In this document: piece after piece, positions 22,601 to 32,200 of the stretch
How the letters are laid out: every line of letters starts with the position of its first letter
How positions within the stretch are numbered: position 1 is the first letter of the stretch
NCBI GenBank assembly: GCA_025526915.1
Contig: JAHLKH010000237.1
Span: 1 to 34,836, forward strand
Reading direction: 5' to 3'
From: Entophlyctis helioformis
Taxonomy: Eukaryota > Chytridiomycota > Chytridiomycetes > Chytridiales > Chytriomycetaceae
DNA: 34,836 nucleotides
Notes under the pieces: generated by a model
The model's input: only the letters and a program-made list of their open reading frames with translations
What the model was told of the DNA's origin: nothing
Databases searched by the model: none
Translations under genes and position numbers: made by a program

Positions 22601-23116
22601 TGTGCCTGCGCCTGCCATCGTGCCTCAACCGCCTCAACCCCACCAGCCACGCTCGCCACAGCAACCCGACTTTGTCCCATTGCCCGTCACGGTGCAGCGA
22701 CACACTGATCCAGCAGCAGACCGATCGCCTTCGCCGCCAGCCCAGCACCCGCCACCACCGCCACCACCGCACCACCACTGCAGACATCCATGTACCCTTA
22801 CCAGCCTACCGCATCTTCACAGGTGTCGAGCGGGTCGTCCGAGTCCGAGTCGAGTGCCAGCGATACGGACCGGCATCGGTCGTCGCGACGCCACAAGAGC
22901 AAGCATGCCAAGGAAAAGCGCAGCAGGAAACACAAGAAGAGCATTAAGAGCAAGAGCCGCAAACGCAGTCGCAGCCGCAGCCGTAGCCGCAGTCGGGATC
23001 GCGAGAAGGAGAGAGAGAGGGAACGGGAGAGAGAGCGGGATGGTCGACGCAAGAGCGACAGGGGGACTTTGGATGTGGCGAGGCGTGGACGGCCATCAGC
23101 CGCAGACTTTATGTAA
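19668..23116 (+). CDS. GPATCH1: GPATCH1-type G-patch spliceosomal protein, five exons
   Basis: Exons 19668-20302, 20377-20931, 21031-21667, 21792-22691 and 22784-23116 give about 1,019 residues. GPATCH1 is a late-spliceosome factor; G-patch proteins activate DEAH helicases, and its relatives work with DHX35. Near residues 75-125 lies the family block [35 protein letters not shown]. Exon 2 starts the G-patch: SIGTRLLRQMGWRPGQGIGPRVS. Later conserved segments are KKDNRGLGYDPF, LPGFHPAR-FEAPKPPRGY across intron 2, LTADQRRDILGEERL and PFGTDAAKQGRYRRFLE. The C-terminus is an acidic and Pro-rich region followed by an Arg/Ser and Arg/Glu-rich tail typical of splicing factors. The last intron (22692-22783, donor GTGCAG) was chosen because it is the GT..AG pair that restores this tail in frame. 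Confidence 0.93.
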
Positions 23117-23479
23117 CAATGAAAGAAGACCAGCGAGGCTGTAGGCGGTTTGCATCCATCCATGCCCGAGTGGACAGACGCCTTTTGGCCCGTCCAGGAA
23201 GGACGCCATGTTTGCATGTGCTGCTTGGCTGATGACTCGCACTGACTCTTTTCACAGCAGCATCAACGACCGCAGCAGCAGCGACCTTGGCGATCCAGGC
23301 TTGCATAAACGAGCAGCTGATGGATGGCGCAATCCTGCGTTGTGCGGTTTGATTGGTCGGCGATGGCGCGATATCGGAATGGGAACCCGTGCGGATGCGA
23401 GGACCTCTGCGGATGCCAGACATTCAAAAGCAGCGGCATCCCCCCTCCTGCCGCAGCTCAACACTACCACACTACCACC
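23117..23479. other. Intergenic region, GPATCH1 to oxidoreductase gene
   Basis: About 360 bp with no coding signal. It must hold the GPATCH1 terminator and the promoter of the next gene. The next start codon sits in a CCACC-rich context that fits a good initiation site. No TATA box is visible. Confidence 0.5.
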
Positions 23480-25617
23480 ATGGCGAGAACAGGAACAGAC
23501 GGCGATATGACGACCATGAGCGATGATGTGGAGACCTTTGACCTGGTCATTGTCGGTGCTGGGCCGTGCTCTTTGGCAATACTCAACCAGCTGGCGTACC
23601 GCCACCCGGCATGGTTCAGCCCGTGCCCGTCTTCGGACGCCACTTCTGACGGTAGGTCTGCATTGTCTTGGTCCCCGCACACCACCCCTCGTTCATGTCG
23701 CCCGTCCTGACCCTCCACAACCCGCCTGCCTACTTGCCAACCTGCTCCGCCTGCCCCGCCTGCTCCCCGACCTACCTATTTTGCCCGCATTGCAAAGCAC
23801 CCGTGTGCGGCATGCGGCAGCCGCGCATCGCCGTGATCGACAAGGACGGCGAATGGCTGTCAAACTGGGACCGCCTGTTCACGGGCCTGGGCATCGAGAG
23901 CCTGCGGTCGCCGGCGGTGTTCCATGCCGACATGGCCGACCCGGACAGTCTGCTCCACTACGCCACCGAGCGCGCTCGCGGGAACGAGATGCAGCCTCTG
24001 GGCGATATGATGACGGCCAACATGAAGCGCGGCCGCAAGATTGACGGCCAGCGGTAAGCCCTCCTCCCCTCGCTGTTTTGGTCTGTCTCATCCGTGTCGA
24101 CGGTGCGGCTGACACGCCGGTGCCAGTATCAAAGGGTTCCAGTTCACGCCGCCGGATATCCCGCGGTACGCGATCCCCTCCTCGCGGCTGTTCATGGACC
24201 ACGCACGGCACCTTGTGGCGACGAACCGTCTCGACCGCTTCATCCGTCGCGGGACGTGCACGGGCATTCACGCGCTGGCCAAGCCGGCTGTGCAGGGGTT
24301 CCGTCTGACGTTTTCTGATCGGCGCGATATGGTCGGCGCGACGGTCGTGGTGGCGGTCGGGGGCACGAACCTGCCGCGTGTGCCGGCCGTGTTTGGCCAA
24401 GTGATGCACAGCGGGCTTGTGCGTCACGCGTTCGAGGTATGGCGCCAGACGGACACAGCCGGCGACGGCTCGACGCTTGGATCGGCTGTGCGCAAGGCTG
24501 CCGGCAAGGCTGGCGGCAAGACCAAGACCAAGACCAAGAGGTGTCCGGCGAGTCCCGGCCGACTGTCGGTGCCCACGTCACTGGCTTTGCCTGCACCGGC
24601 AATTGGCCGTCGCGTGCTTGTCGTGGGCGGTGGTATCACAGCAGCACAGCTGGCCATCAACGCATGCAAGGACACGAGCGTCGACGACGTCGTGCTCGTG
24701 ACACGCCGCAAGCTGGTCGAGCGCCACTTTGACGTGCCCTTGGAATGGGTGGGCAGATGGCGCGGCGTGATGCTGTCCAAGTTCCATCAGCTGTCTGATC
24801 CCGCCGGTAAGCCACGCAGCTCCTGCTTGTCGACCATCGCGCTGTGCCTCTACTGACACTCAACGCAGACCGCTGGAAAGCGATCTGTGATGTGCGTGGC
24901 GGTGGATCCATCCCATGCCGCTACATGGTGCAGCTGCAATCGCTGGTCCGCGACGGCCGGCTCACCATCATCGAGCACGCGACGATCGAGTCTGCCAGCC
25001 TCGTCTCGCCGTCGATGCTGTCGGTCAGCATCAGCACGCCAGACAGCCCGCCGTACACCGAGGTGTTTACAGCCGTCCACCTGGGCACGGGATCGGATCT
25101 CGACATTTCGCGAGAGCGCCTGCTGCAGCCGCTGCTGGCATCGCACCCCATCACGGCGGTCGACGGCCGCGTGCCAACGCTCACACACTGCCTGCGCTGG
25201 AACCACCACATTCCGCTGCACGTTGTTGGGTGCTACGCATGTCTGCAGCTGGGGCCAGGTGCCTTTAACATCAGCGGCGCGCGGTCTGGATGCGACCGCG
25301 TTGTGCCGTCGCTCGAAGCGTTCCTTGCACGCCGCCTTGCAGCGAAATGCGGCCGTCGTCGTGGGAGCGTGATTGGTGCTGCTGCCTCTGCTGCCTCTGC
25401 TGCCTCTGCTGCCTCTGCTGCTGCCGAAGCAGATGTGTTTGTGGACGATCAAGAAGACGAGGACGGTGCGGCCATGGCGCAGATGCAGATGCAGCACGCG
25501 GACGAGGACGGGATCGTGCCGCGCGAGCCCGAGTATCTCGGCAAGGCACGGCGGCACGTCGGGCAGGGCGGCAGCCTGTACCAGCTGCTGGCCGACTTGG
25601 ACGTCGGCGACGAGTGA
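23480..25617 (+). CDS. FAD/NAD(P)-binding oxidoreductase-like protein, four exons
   Basis: Exons 23480-23651, 23798-24053, 24127-24806 and 24869-25617 give about 618 residues. Near residue 25 is a dinucleotide-binding motif ([15 protein letters not shown]), and a second Rossmann motif, [18 protein letters not shown], lies in exon 3. This two-site layout, plus [25 protein letters not shown] and [10 protein letters not shown], is typical of flavin monooxygenase-like proteins distantly related to lysine/ornithine N-hydroxylases. The substrate cannot be named. A basic Lys/Thr/Ala insert sits before the second Rossmann motif, and the C-terminal region carries five AAS repeats encoded by a 9-bp tandem repeat, then an acidic segment. 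Intron 1 (23652-23797) ends at TTGCAAAG; intron 3 has a CTGAC branch-like sequence. Confidence 0.8.
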
Positions 25618-25651
25618 CTGTTCGTCGCTGCCGTTGCTTGCCCTCGCGACC

Positions 25652-25657
25652 AATAAA
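25652..25657 (+). promoter_or_regulatory. Poly(A) signal of the oxidoreductase gene
   Basis: AATAAA, 34 nt after the stop codon and only 76 nt before the V-ATPase start codon, so terminator and next promoter must overlap. Confidence 0.6.
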
Positions 25658-25733
25658 CTGCGCGGCTTCTGCTCGCCACTTTACCCACAACACCACAACC
25701 ACCACCACCACCACAGCCACCTCCAGCAGCAGC

Positions 25734-26440
25734 ATGTCACTGACGCTGCCTCCCCTCGGCGGCGAGGCCTGCCCGTACTTTGCGCCGTTCCTCGGCCTCG
25801 CTGGCGCTGGCTCGGCCATGATGCTCTCGGCCGTCGGCGCCGCGTACGGAACCGCCAAGTCCGGCATCGGCATCGCCGGTCTCGGCGCCGTGCGTCCCGA
25901 GCTGTGAGTGCGTCTGCCTGCCTGGCCTGCCTGTGGTGCCAGCCAGCCCGTCTGCCCGCCAGCCCGCCAGCCCGTCCACGCCGGCATGCTGCCCACACCT
26001 GCCCGCCCTTGCCCGCCACCAGCACTGACACTCACACTCGCCGACGACAACCACGCCGACGACCACGTCAACACGCACGGCACGACCTGCAATCACAAAG
26101 CATGATGAAGTCGCTCATCCCCGTGGTCATGGCCGGCATCATCGGCGTCTACGGCCTGGTCGTGTCCGTGCTCATCGCCAACAACATGGACCCGTCCAAG
26201 CCATACTCGCTGTACGCCGGCTGCGTGCATCTGGCCGCCGGTCTCGCGACGGGCGGCGCCGGCCTCGGTGCAGGCTATGCGATCGGCCTCGTCGGCGATG
26301 CCGGCGTGCGCGCGTACCTGTACCAGTCCAAGATGTTTGTCGGCATGGTGCTCGTGCTCATCTTTGCAGAGGTGCTGGGTCTGTACGGACTCATCATCTC
26401 GCTCATTCTCAACACCAAGGCGACGAGTTTCTGTCCGTGA
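25734..26440 (+). CDS. VMA3: V-type ATPase 16-kDa proteolipid subunit c, two exons
   Basis: Exons 25734-25903 and 26101-26440 give 169 residues, close to the usual length of about 160. Subunit c forms the membrane rotor ring of the vacuolar proton pump. Four hydrophobic helices are evident: [20 protein letters not shown], a second from [21 protein letters not shown], a Gly-rich third ([20 protein letters not shown]), and a fourth from [20 protein letters not shown]. The proton-carrying glutamate is residue 147 ([10 protein letters not shown]). The family sequences [13 protein letters not shown] and [13 protein letters not shown] are present. Intron 1 (25904-26100, donor GTGAGT, acceptor CAAAG) falls between RPEL and MMKSLIPV. 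The 5' gap is only 116 bp. Confidence 0.97.
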
Positions 26441-26595
26441 GCGCATCGGCCATGGCTTGGACGCGCTGGCTCATGGTCATGCTCGTGTCCATGCTCGCGG
26501 CTCGTAACGACCGCGATGGTCGACGTTGGACAGACGAGCGAGCTCGGTGGGACGCATGGTTGGACATTGGATTGGACAGACTGGATCGCTCTCGA

Positions 26596-29281
26596 TCACT
26601 GGAATGAAGAACGGCTCGCTCTCAGCACGGCACGCTTCCTGTTCATTCTCTCACTGATCGCCTGATCCACTCGCTGCTGCTGCTGCTGCTGCTCTTCTTC
26701 TCCGCTGCCCTTGTCAGGACCGTCAGCGCCGTTGGTCTGCTCAGCCTCGGGCGACGCAAGAAACGTCTCTGCCAGCAGATACATGCGCGTCTGTTCGTCC
26801 TTGACAGTCTGCTCCTTGTCAGCGTCTTGGCTCGGCCCATCGCCCAGATTGTCGGCATACTCTGCAGCCATGTCAGCACGAGTCAGTGCCGGCCCCAATG
26901 GTGTGCATACATCCAACCTACCTCGCAGTATGGCTTGAACAATCTCGGCAGGCACGCCCATCTCGTCCATGCGCGTCTGGACACCTGCGCGCACCTCGGC
27001 ACTGCCATAACATGCATACGCAACAACAATCGCAGTAACTTGCAGCGTGTACAGTCCCGCATCAAGCCGCTCAATGTACTCGCCAGCCTCGTCAGTCTCT
27101 TCGTCCTCGTCCTCGTCCTCATCGTCGTCATCGCCCCCTTCGCCGCCAGCAAAGCGTCGTCGTTGGGCACGCATCCGCGCTTGCCTCGCCTGTCTCGCCT
27201 GTCTGACCTGCCGCTTGCGCATCTCGATCGCCTCGTCGGCCTTGCGCACTCGGTCCAGGTACTCGGCAAACACGTCGAGCAGACGCCGGCTCTTCTCGCC
27301 GTCGTTCTCAATAAACTTGAACAGCAGGCGGTCGCGGTACTCGGGCATCTGCCCAAGACTCTTGAACAGCGAGAACATGATCGCAACCAGATGCTCTGCC
27401 ATAACTCATTGTCAGCATATGCAGACACAGATGCACATCCATCGCGGGCACGGGCAGAGTCTCACCGTCATCCTCGCGGGTAGAATAGTCTGGGTATTCC
27501 TTCTTGTACTTTTTGACTGCAGCCGCCTTTTTCATAAACGCTGAAAAGAGCGTTTTGAGGCCAAGAATGTCGACAAACCGCGCGGCGGCTGGCGTGACGG
27601 CAGCAGGACTGCCCATGAGCGCATGGTCAATCACCTTGACAGCACGCATCCTTGACATTTTCTTTTCTCTACATCCGGCATGACAAGGCCATGTCAGCTC
27701 AAACTCAAACTCAAGCTCGACTCAGCTCAGTCGAAGCCCAAGGCTGGCAAGAAGATTGCAGGCCACTCACTTGATCATGAGAAGCATGAGCTCAAGGCCC
27801 TCTGACTCGAGGATCTTGGGTTTGCCCTCGTCCTCGCCGACGCAGAGACACAGCACATCAAACACGTTTTCCATAAACTCGACCTCGTCCGCGTCCTTGG
27901 GGTCTTTGCGGCGGTAGGCAGCAAGCACGCGGAGCAGCGTGTCGACGCCGCCAAGATCAATGAGCCGGAGCCGGTTGGGCCGACTGGTCTGCAAAAGAAT
28001 GGCGAGCAGCTCAGAGGCGTACTGGCGCACCGAGTCAAATGCCTTGATGCCGATGCGCGCAAGGATCCATGGGATGATGCTCGATTCGTTGACGGCCCGC
28101 TCGGCAAGCGAGGGATTGATGGACACAAAGTTTTCAATCACGCCTGTCGACCGATGGGCAGCGCAAGTCAGCAAGCGTGGATGGCAGCAGCGGCAGATGC
28201 AGGCTTACTGAGCGTGTTGAAGATGCCTTCCTTGTCGTCGGATCGCTCCTCATTGAGACGGTTCAAGTTTTGCACAAGCAGCGGCAGCGCATCCGCGTCG
28301 ACCTGTTCCGCATCCAGACCGTCAGCCAGCAGCGATCAAGAATCGGCGCAAGGTGGCACGCAGCATGCACTCACGAGAGCATCGACAAGGACACGCATGC
28401 CATGCTGTCCCTCTTGCGACGTCTGGGCCACGACATCGTCGTCGGTCAGCTCGTCCACAAGCCCAACCGCAGCAATCGCAACGTCTGTGTTCTCGTGCGA
28501 CAAGAGCGCGAGCATCGACTGGCACGAGCCCAGCTCCACAAGCGCAGGGTACAGCTCGGGCACAGAGGACAGCGTGGTCATGGCCTTGATCTCTTCGGCG
28601 AGATCGGCCTCGGACTCGATGTACTTGAGCGGCTCGTCGGGGTACTTGACACGCAGCGAGCGGTTCTTTGTGATGGCCTTTTCGAAGCGGAGGACCATGC
28701 GCTTGAGACGGCTTATGTCGATGGCATCTGGAAGCTGGAGGGCCGGCCATGCAGTCGGTGAGCACAGCGGCCAGCATGGAGCCCAGGGCTTACCAGGGCC
28801 AGGTGCAGGACGACAGGCGCTGATGAACGAACCTCTTCGCCAGCATCGACAATGTCCTGAATGCGACGCTGTTCGGCGGTCAGCGCATCAGGAGATCTTG
28901 AGCCCGAGGAAGACAAGGCAGCCAAGGCAGACGACGACGACGCCGCGGACGGGCGAGAGCCGCCGACGCCCCAGCTCGCACGGAACTCTTCGTCGGACGA
29001 CTCGCGGATGGTGACGTCGCCGCCCTTCTTGGCGCGTTTGCTGCTGCCGCCGTTGCCTGCGACGTGATTGCCGTTCTCGTCAAAGTGGTCGTCGGCGCTG
29101 TCGGTGCCTGCGCCGGCAGGCTGCTTGCGCTTGCTGGCCCCGGCGCCTCCCGCAGACGCAGAGCCAGAAGACGCACCGGCGGGCCCGCTTGGCACCTGCG
29201 GCCGTTGGCGGCTGTCAGTCGCCTGCACGTTGGACGCACGGCAAGGCCCGCACGCACCTTGAAGATGGAGGCGAGGTCCAT
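26596..29281 (-). CDS. CTNNBL1: Beta-catenin-like protein 1, eight exons
   Basis: Exons on the minus strand are 29281-29258, 29195-28833, 28734-28375, 28302-28209, 28143-27771, 27668-27466, 27395-26922 and 26861-26596, about 718 residues. CTNNBL1 is an armadillo-repeat nuclear protein of the Prp19/CDC5L spliceosomal complex that binds nuclear-localisation sequences of splicing factors. Family segments match in order: RMVLRFEKAITKNRSLRVKY, SLLSHENTDV-type repeat LALLSHENTDVAIAAVGL, LLVQNLNRL, ASELLAILLQ, EFMENVFDVLCLC, EKKMSRMRAVKVIDHALMG, FVDILGLKTLFSAFMKKA, LLFKFIENDGEKSRRLL, ERLDAGLYTLQ and EYADNLGDG. The N-terminus holds a basic SKRAKK stretch. The C-terminus extends past the family end with Gln and charged residues. 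An ATG at 29311 is an alternative start. Confidence 0.95.
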
Positions 29282-29311
29282 GAAGTTGAGATCGACGGCA
29301 ACCTGGCGCAT

Positions 29312-29688
29312 CGACGACCTGCAGGCGTTTGGCAGGCGAGTGGCAGGCAGCCTGTCGATCTCTCTCTCTCTCTCTCTGATGTGGATCGGACGGCATGCGA
29401 TGCAGTCTCTTCATTGGGCAGCAGGCTGCTGCACAGGTCCATCAGCCGCAGTCAGTCAGCGAGTGCTTGTTGGGCCGCAATCGGTTCTTCAGGCCCGATA
29501 TTCATACAATTACCAAGGATTTTGGAGTTAAATTCGACCCAAGAGGCGACGAATGCAAGCCCACATATCACGTGATTGAAGGTTCGAGTCAGCAACGAGC
29601 ATGCGACGACCAGTGGGCGAGGCACATCCAACGAGGGTCTTACCTTCTATTGAAGTGACCCGTTAGGTCGATCGGGAGGTTCCCCGAT
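29312..29688. other. 3' flank of the Fanzor gene and 5' flank of CTNNBL1
   Basis: No coding frame is supported. Nearest CTNNBL1 is a CT run at about 29361-29378. From about 29480 to 29688 the DNA is more AT-rich than the host genes and can form structure: GAAGGT at 29578-29583 pairs with ACCTTC at 29642-29647, and a 6-bp hairpin follows at 29671-29688. In TnpB and Fanzor elements the guide RNA is transcribed from this side of the gene, so an omega RNA could lie here. That is inference, not seen. Confidence 0.35.
29671..29688 (-). ncRNA. Hairpin directly after the Fanzor stop codon
   Basis: ATCGGG at 29671-29676 pairs perfectly with CCCGAT at 29683-29688 around the 6-nt loop AGGTTC. On the Fanzor strand the hairpin begins at the nucleotide after the stop codon. 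It could be part of an omega-RNA scaffold, a 3'-end structure, or chance. Confidence 0.25.
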
Positions 29689-32200
29689 TCAAAGTGTTGT
29701 TGTTGGCAGACATGGCAGCATGATCTGATCCCATGAGGCCACATGCGACTTGAAGGGAAGCAGATCGGGTGACGGAGGCTGCTGGACGACAGGCTGATCA
29801 GGCGGTGTCGCGAGCAGCATGATGTGATGTTGTGCACGCCACTGGATGTCATGATGAGTTGCCTCGATGTCTGCAAGGTACTCTGGCGTGGCTGGATTGC
29901 TGTCAGGTGGCGTGTGCGTCAAGTAGAGCGGTCGTTGTCCATAGAGCAGATGCCACAGTGCGACCATTCCAATGTTGGTGGCTCCAAGAACGTCTCGGTG
30001 GTAGACAGTCTCGCAGTCTGTGCACTCGTAGCGTCGCAGGTTGGTGCGGTTCTCGTCTGGGATCCGCTGCTTGCACTGCGGGCACATCTGGCTGGTCAGG
30101 TTCTCGTTGCAGCGGTAGATCTGTGTGTGTGTGTTCATGATCGTGTGGTCAGTTGGTGCACAGATGGATGGATGGATGGATGGACAGCGTGGCATCAGAC
30201 GCACATAGGCATATCCAGACGACCGCAGATGCCTGATGAGAAACCTCTCAAACACAGCATGCCGGCCACCTTGGCCTGTAAAGTCGATGCCAAATGCCCA
30301 GACAACGGGGATGTCCTTCTCTGTTGGCTTGTCACAGCGGTCTTGAGACGCAGCTGATGCGCGCTTGCCAGTGGTCGATCCTGCCAGCTTCATGATGCCC
30401 TCAAGAGCGTTTCCGCGAATTGACATGCTGTTGCTGCGCTTGGTGAACCGCTTGGCCTTGACCTTCTGTGGAATGCCATGTCATGCCAAGCGGTCCAGTG
30501 TGATCAGCATGGCGATCAAGCAGCATGGCGGTCATGTCAATGGGCATCCAGAAACAGAGAAAACGTACCCGTGCATTCAGGAATGGCGAGCAGTACGCAT
30601 GGCAGCGCAGATCCCAAAAGGCTCTCTCGCCAGGCTTGACGTTTGGATCGGCATGCTTTGCTGTCTTGAATGCAATGGCCTCGTGGACGTCCGCAGCCTT
30701 GGCATATCGATTGTTGAGCCTGACACAAGAGACAAGCACTGTGAGTTGATCTGGTCAAGAGTGCGCGTGGCAGAGTCATTGCATGCATACCACCGCTGAA
30801 GGTCACGCTCAGCATGAAATACGCCAGAGGAGAGCACGTAGTTGGACTCGAGGGTATAGGTGAAGGTTGCCAGATCGACCAGCATGCTGGACGCGCCATA
30901 CAGGTACCGCTCGCCCCAATCAAAGCTGACAATACGCACAAACCGGTAGCCCTTGTTGGTGAACAACTTGTTGGCTTTGACAATGTTGAGCAATCGCTGC
31001 GAGGCGTAGAAGCTGAGCTTGCCCTGTCATGCCATGGCATGAGTGAGGAATGTGCAATGCATGTGCACCAATGCACGAGGTTGGCATGCAAGTGGCTTAC
31101 AGGATTGGTCGCTTTTGGCTTGGTGGCTGATGGGTCGGCAGGATCGGCAGCTGTGGATGGCATGTCAGTCGGTGTGGACAACAAGTGTGCGTCTGGATTG
31201 GCACAGCAACTCACATTCGCCATCCAAGTGATCATGCCCATCATGCCCATCATCAGCCTCATCGTCAGAATCATCATCATCATCATCATCATCAGGCATG
31301 CCATCAGCAAGGCTGGGCTGCTCGCCTAAAGATGCCATGTTGGAGCATGCAGATCAAGGCGGCAGTCAGAACCAATGTGTGCACCAAAGCATTCAAGCAC
31401 GCCACATACTGCGAGGCGACTCTGGACGGTTTGTGCGATAGTCCAGCGCCAATTGAAAGATGCTGTATCCGTCCGTCCGGAAGCTGCCCACCGCGGTCGG
31501 TTTGCTTGGACTTGCAGGAGGAAGACCATCGATCACGGCGTCTATAAACTCCTGGCGCTCCTTGCCAACCAGACCCTCGTGATCAGCCAGTTGCATCGCA
31601 TCAGCAATGACTGCGTCATTTGCTTGGACCTGCTCAAACACCTCCTTGTCGGCCTCGTCTGGCGTCTGATAGCGGCCTTTCTTGGGGCGGAGGCCGGGAA
31701 GGAGTATGTTGAGGATACAGAGCTCCTTGCCATTGCTGAACGCCTTCTTGATCGTCCTGTTGGATGACGCGAGGCCCAAGCTGGCTTTTTGGTAGTCTTG
31801 GATAAAAGTGGAGTGTTAGCATCATATCATACAAACATGGCATAAACAAGTGCGACCTACTGAGTACAGCAAGGAGCTGCAGTCGCAAGTATGCCAAAGC
31901 AGCACTTTGCTCGCCACGGATGCGATCATCACTACTCCCCATCACCGCCCAAAAGAGCGTTGTCTCGGTGATGAGGATGAATGGGTCGCGGCTGGCTGCT
32001 TGCGGGCACAGCTTGTTTGTCGTGCCAGCAAGCTTGGACAGCTCGTAAAAGATCACGATCTCTGACCGAGACACATCAGGCACAAGCGTCTTGAGCTCGT
32101 GCAGCTCTTGCGGGACTGTATCAATACCGCTGTCCTCAGTGGCTGAGGAAGAGCTGGATGCCGCGTCCTTGGTGGTGGCTGCCTTCCTGCCCCGTCGCTT
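29689..32200 (-). CDS. Fanzor (eukaryotic TnpB-like RNA-guided nuclease), RuvC and zinc-ribbon part, eight exons
   Basis: Exons on the minus strand are 32200-31861, 31796-31410, 31325-31215, 31150-31101, 31023-30791, 30719-30569, 30465-30205 and 30120-29689, about 654 residues in one frame. Fanzors are eukaryotic homologues of transposon TnpB and cut DNA guided by an omega RNA. RuvC-I is RFVRIVSFDWGERYLYGAS, with Asp codon 30921-30919. The block FGIDFTGQGGRHAVFERFLIRHLRSSGY leads into YRCNENLTSQMCPQC, with the Fanzor-type Glu at codon 30105-30103. Zinc cysteines CPQC and CTDC are followed by YHRDVLGATNI, with the final catalytic Asp at 29994-29992. The part before RuvC-I is largely helical, with an Asp run encoded by CAT repeats. 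Introns are 64-103 nt; one has TGCTAAC. All catalytic residues are present, so the gene looks intact. Upstream exons probably belong to the same protein. Confidence 0.88.

Noticed and set aside
29560..29600. tRNA-like T-arm sequence GGTTCGAGTC
   Set aside because: The flanks do not form a 5-bp T stem and no anticodon or acceptor arm could be found around it.
29689..32200. Recent bacterial IS607/TnpB insertion or contamination
   Set aside because: The gene is cut by seven spliceosomal introns with host-type signals and has the Fanzor arrangement of catalytic residues.
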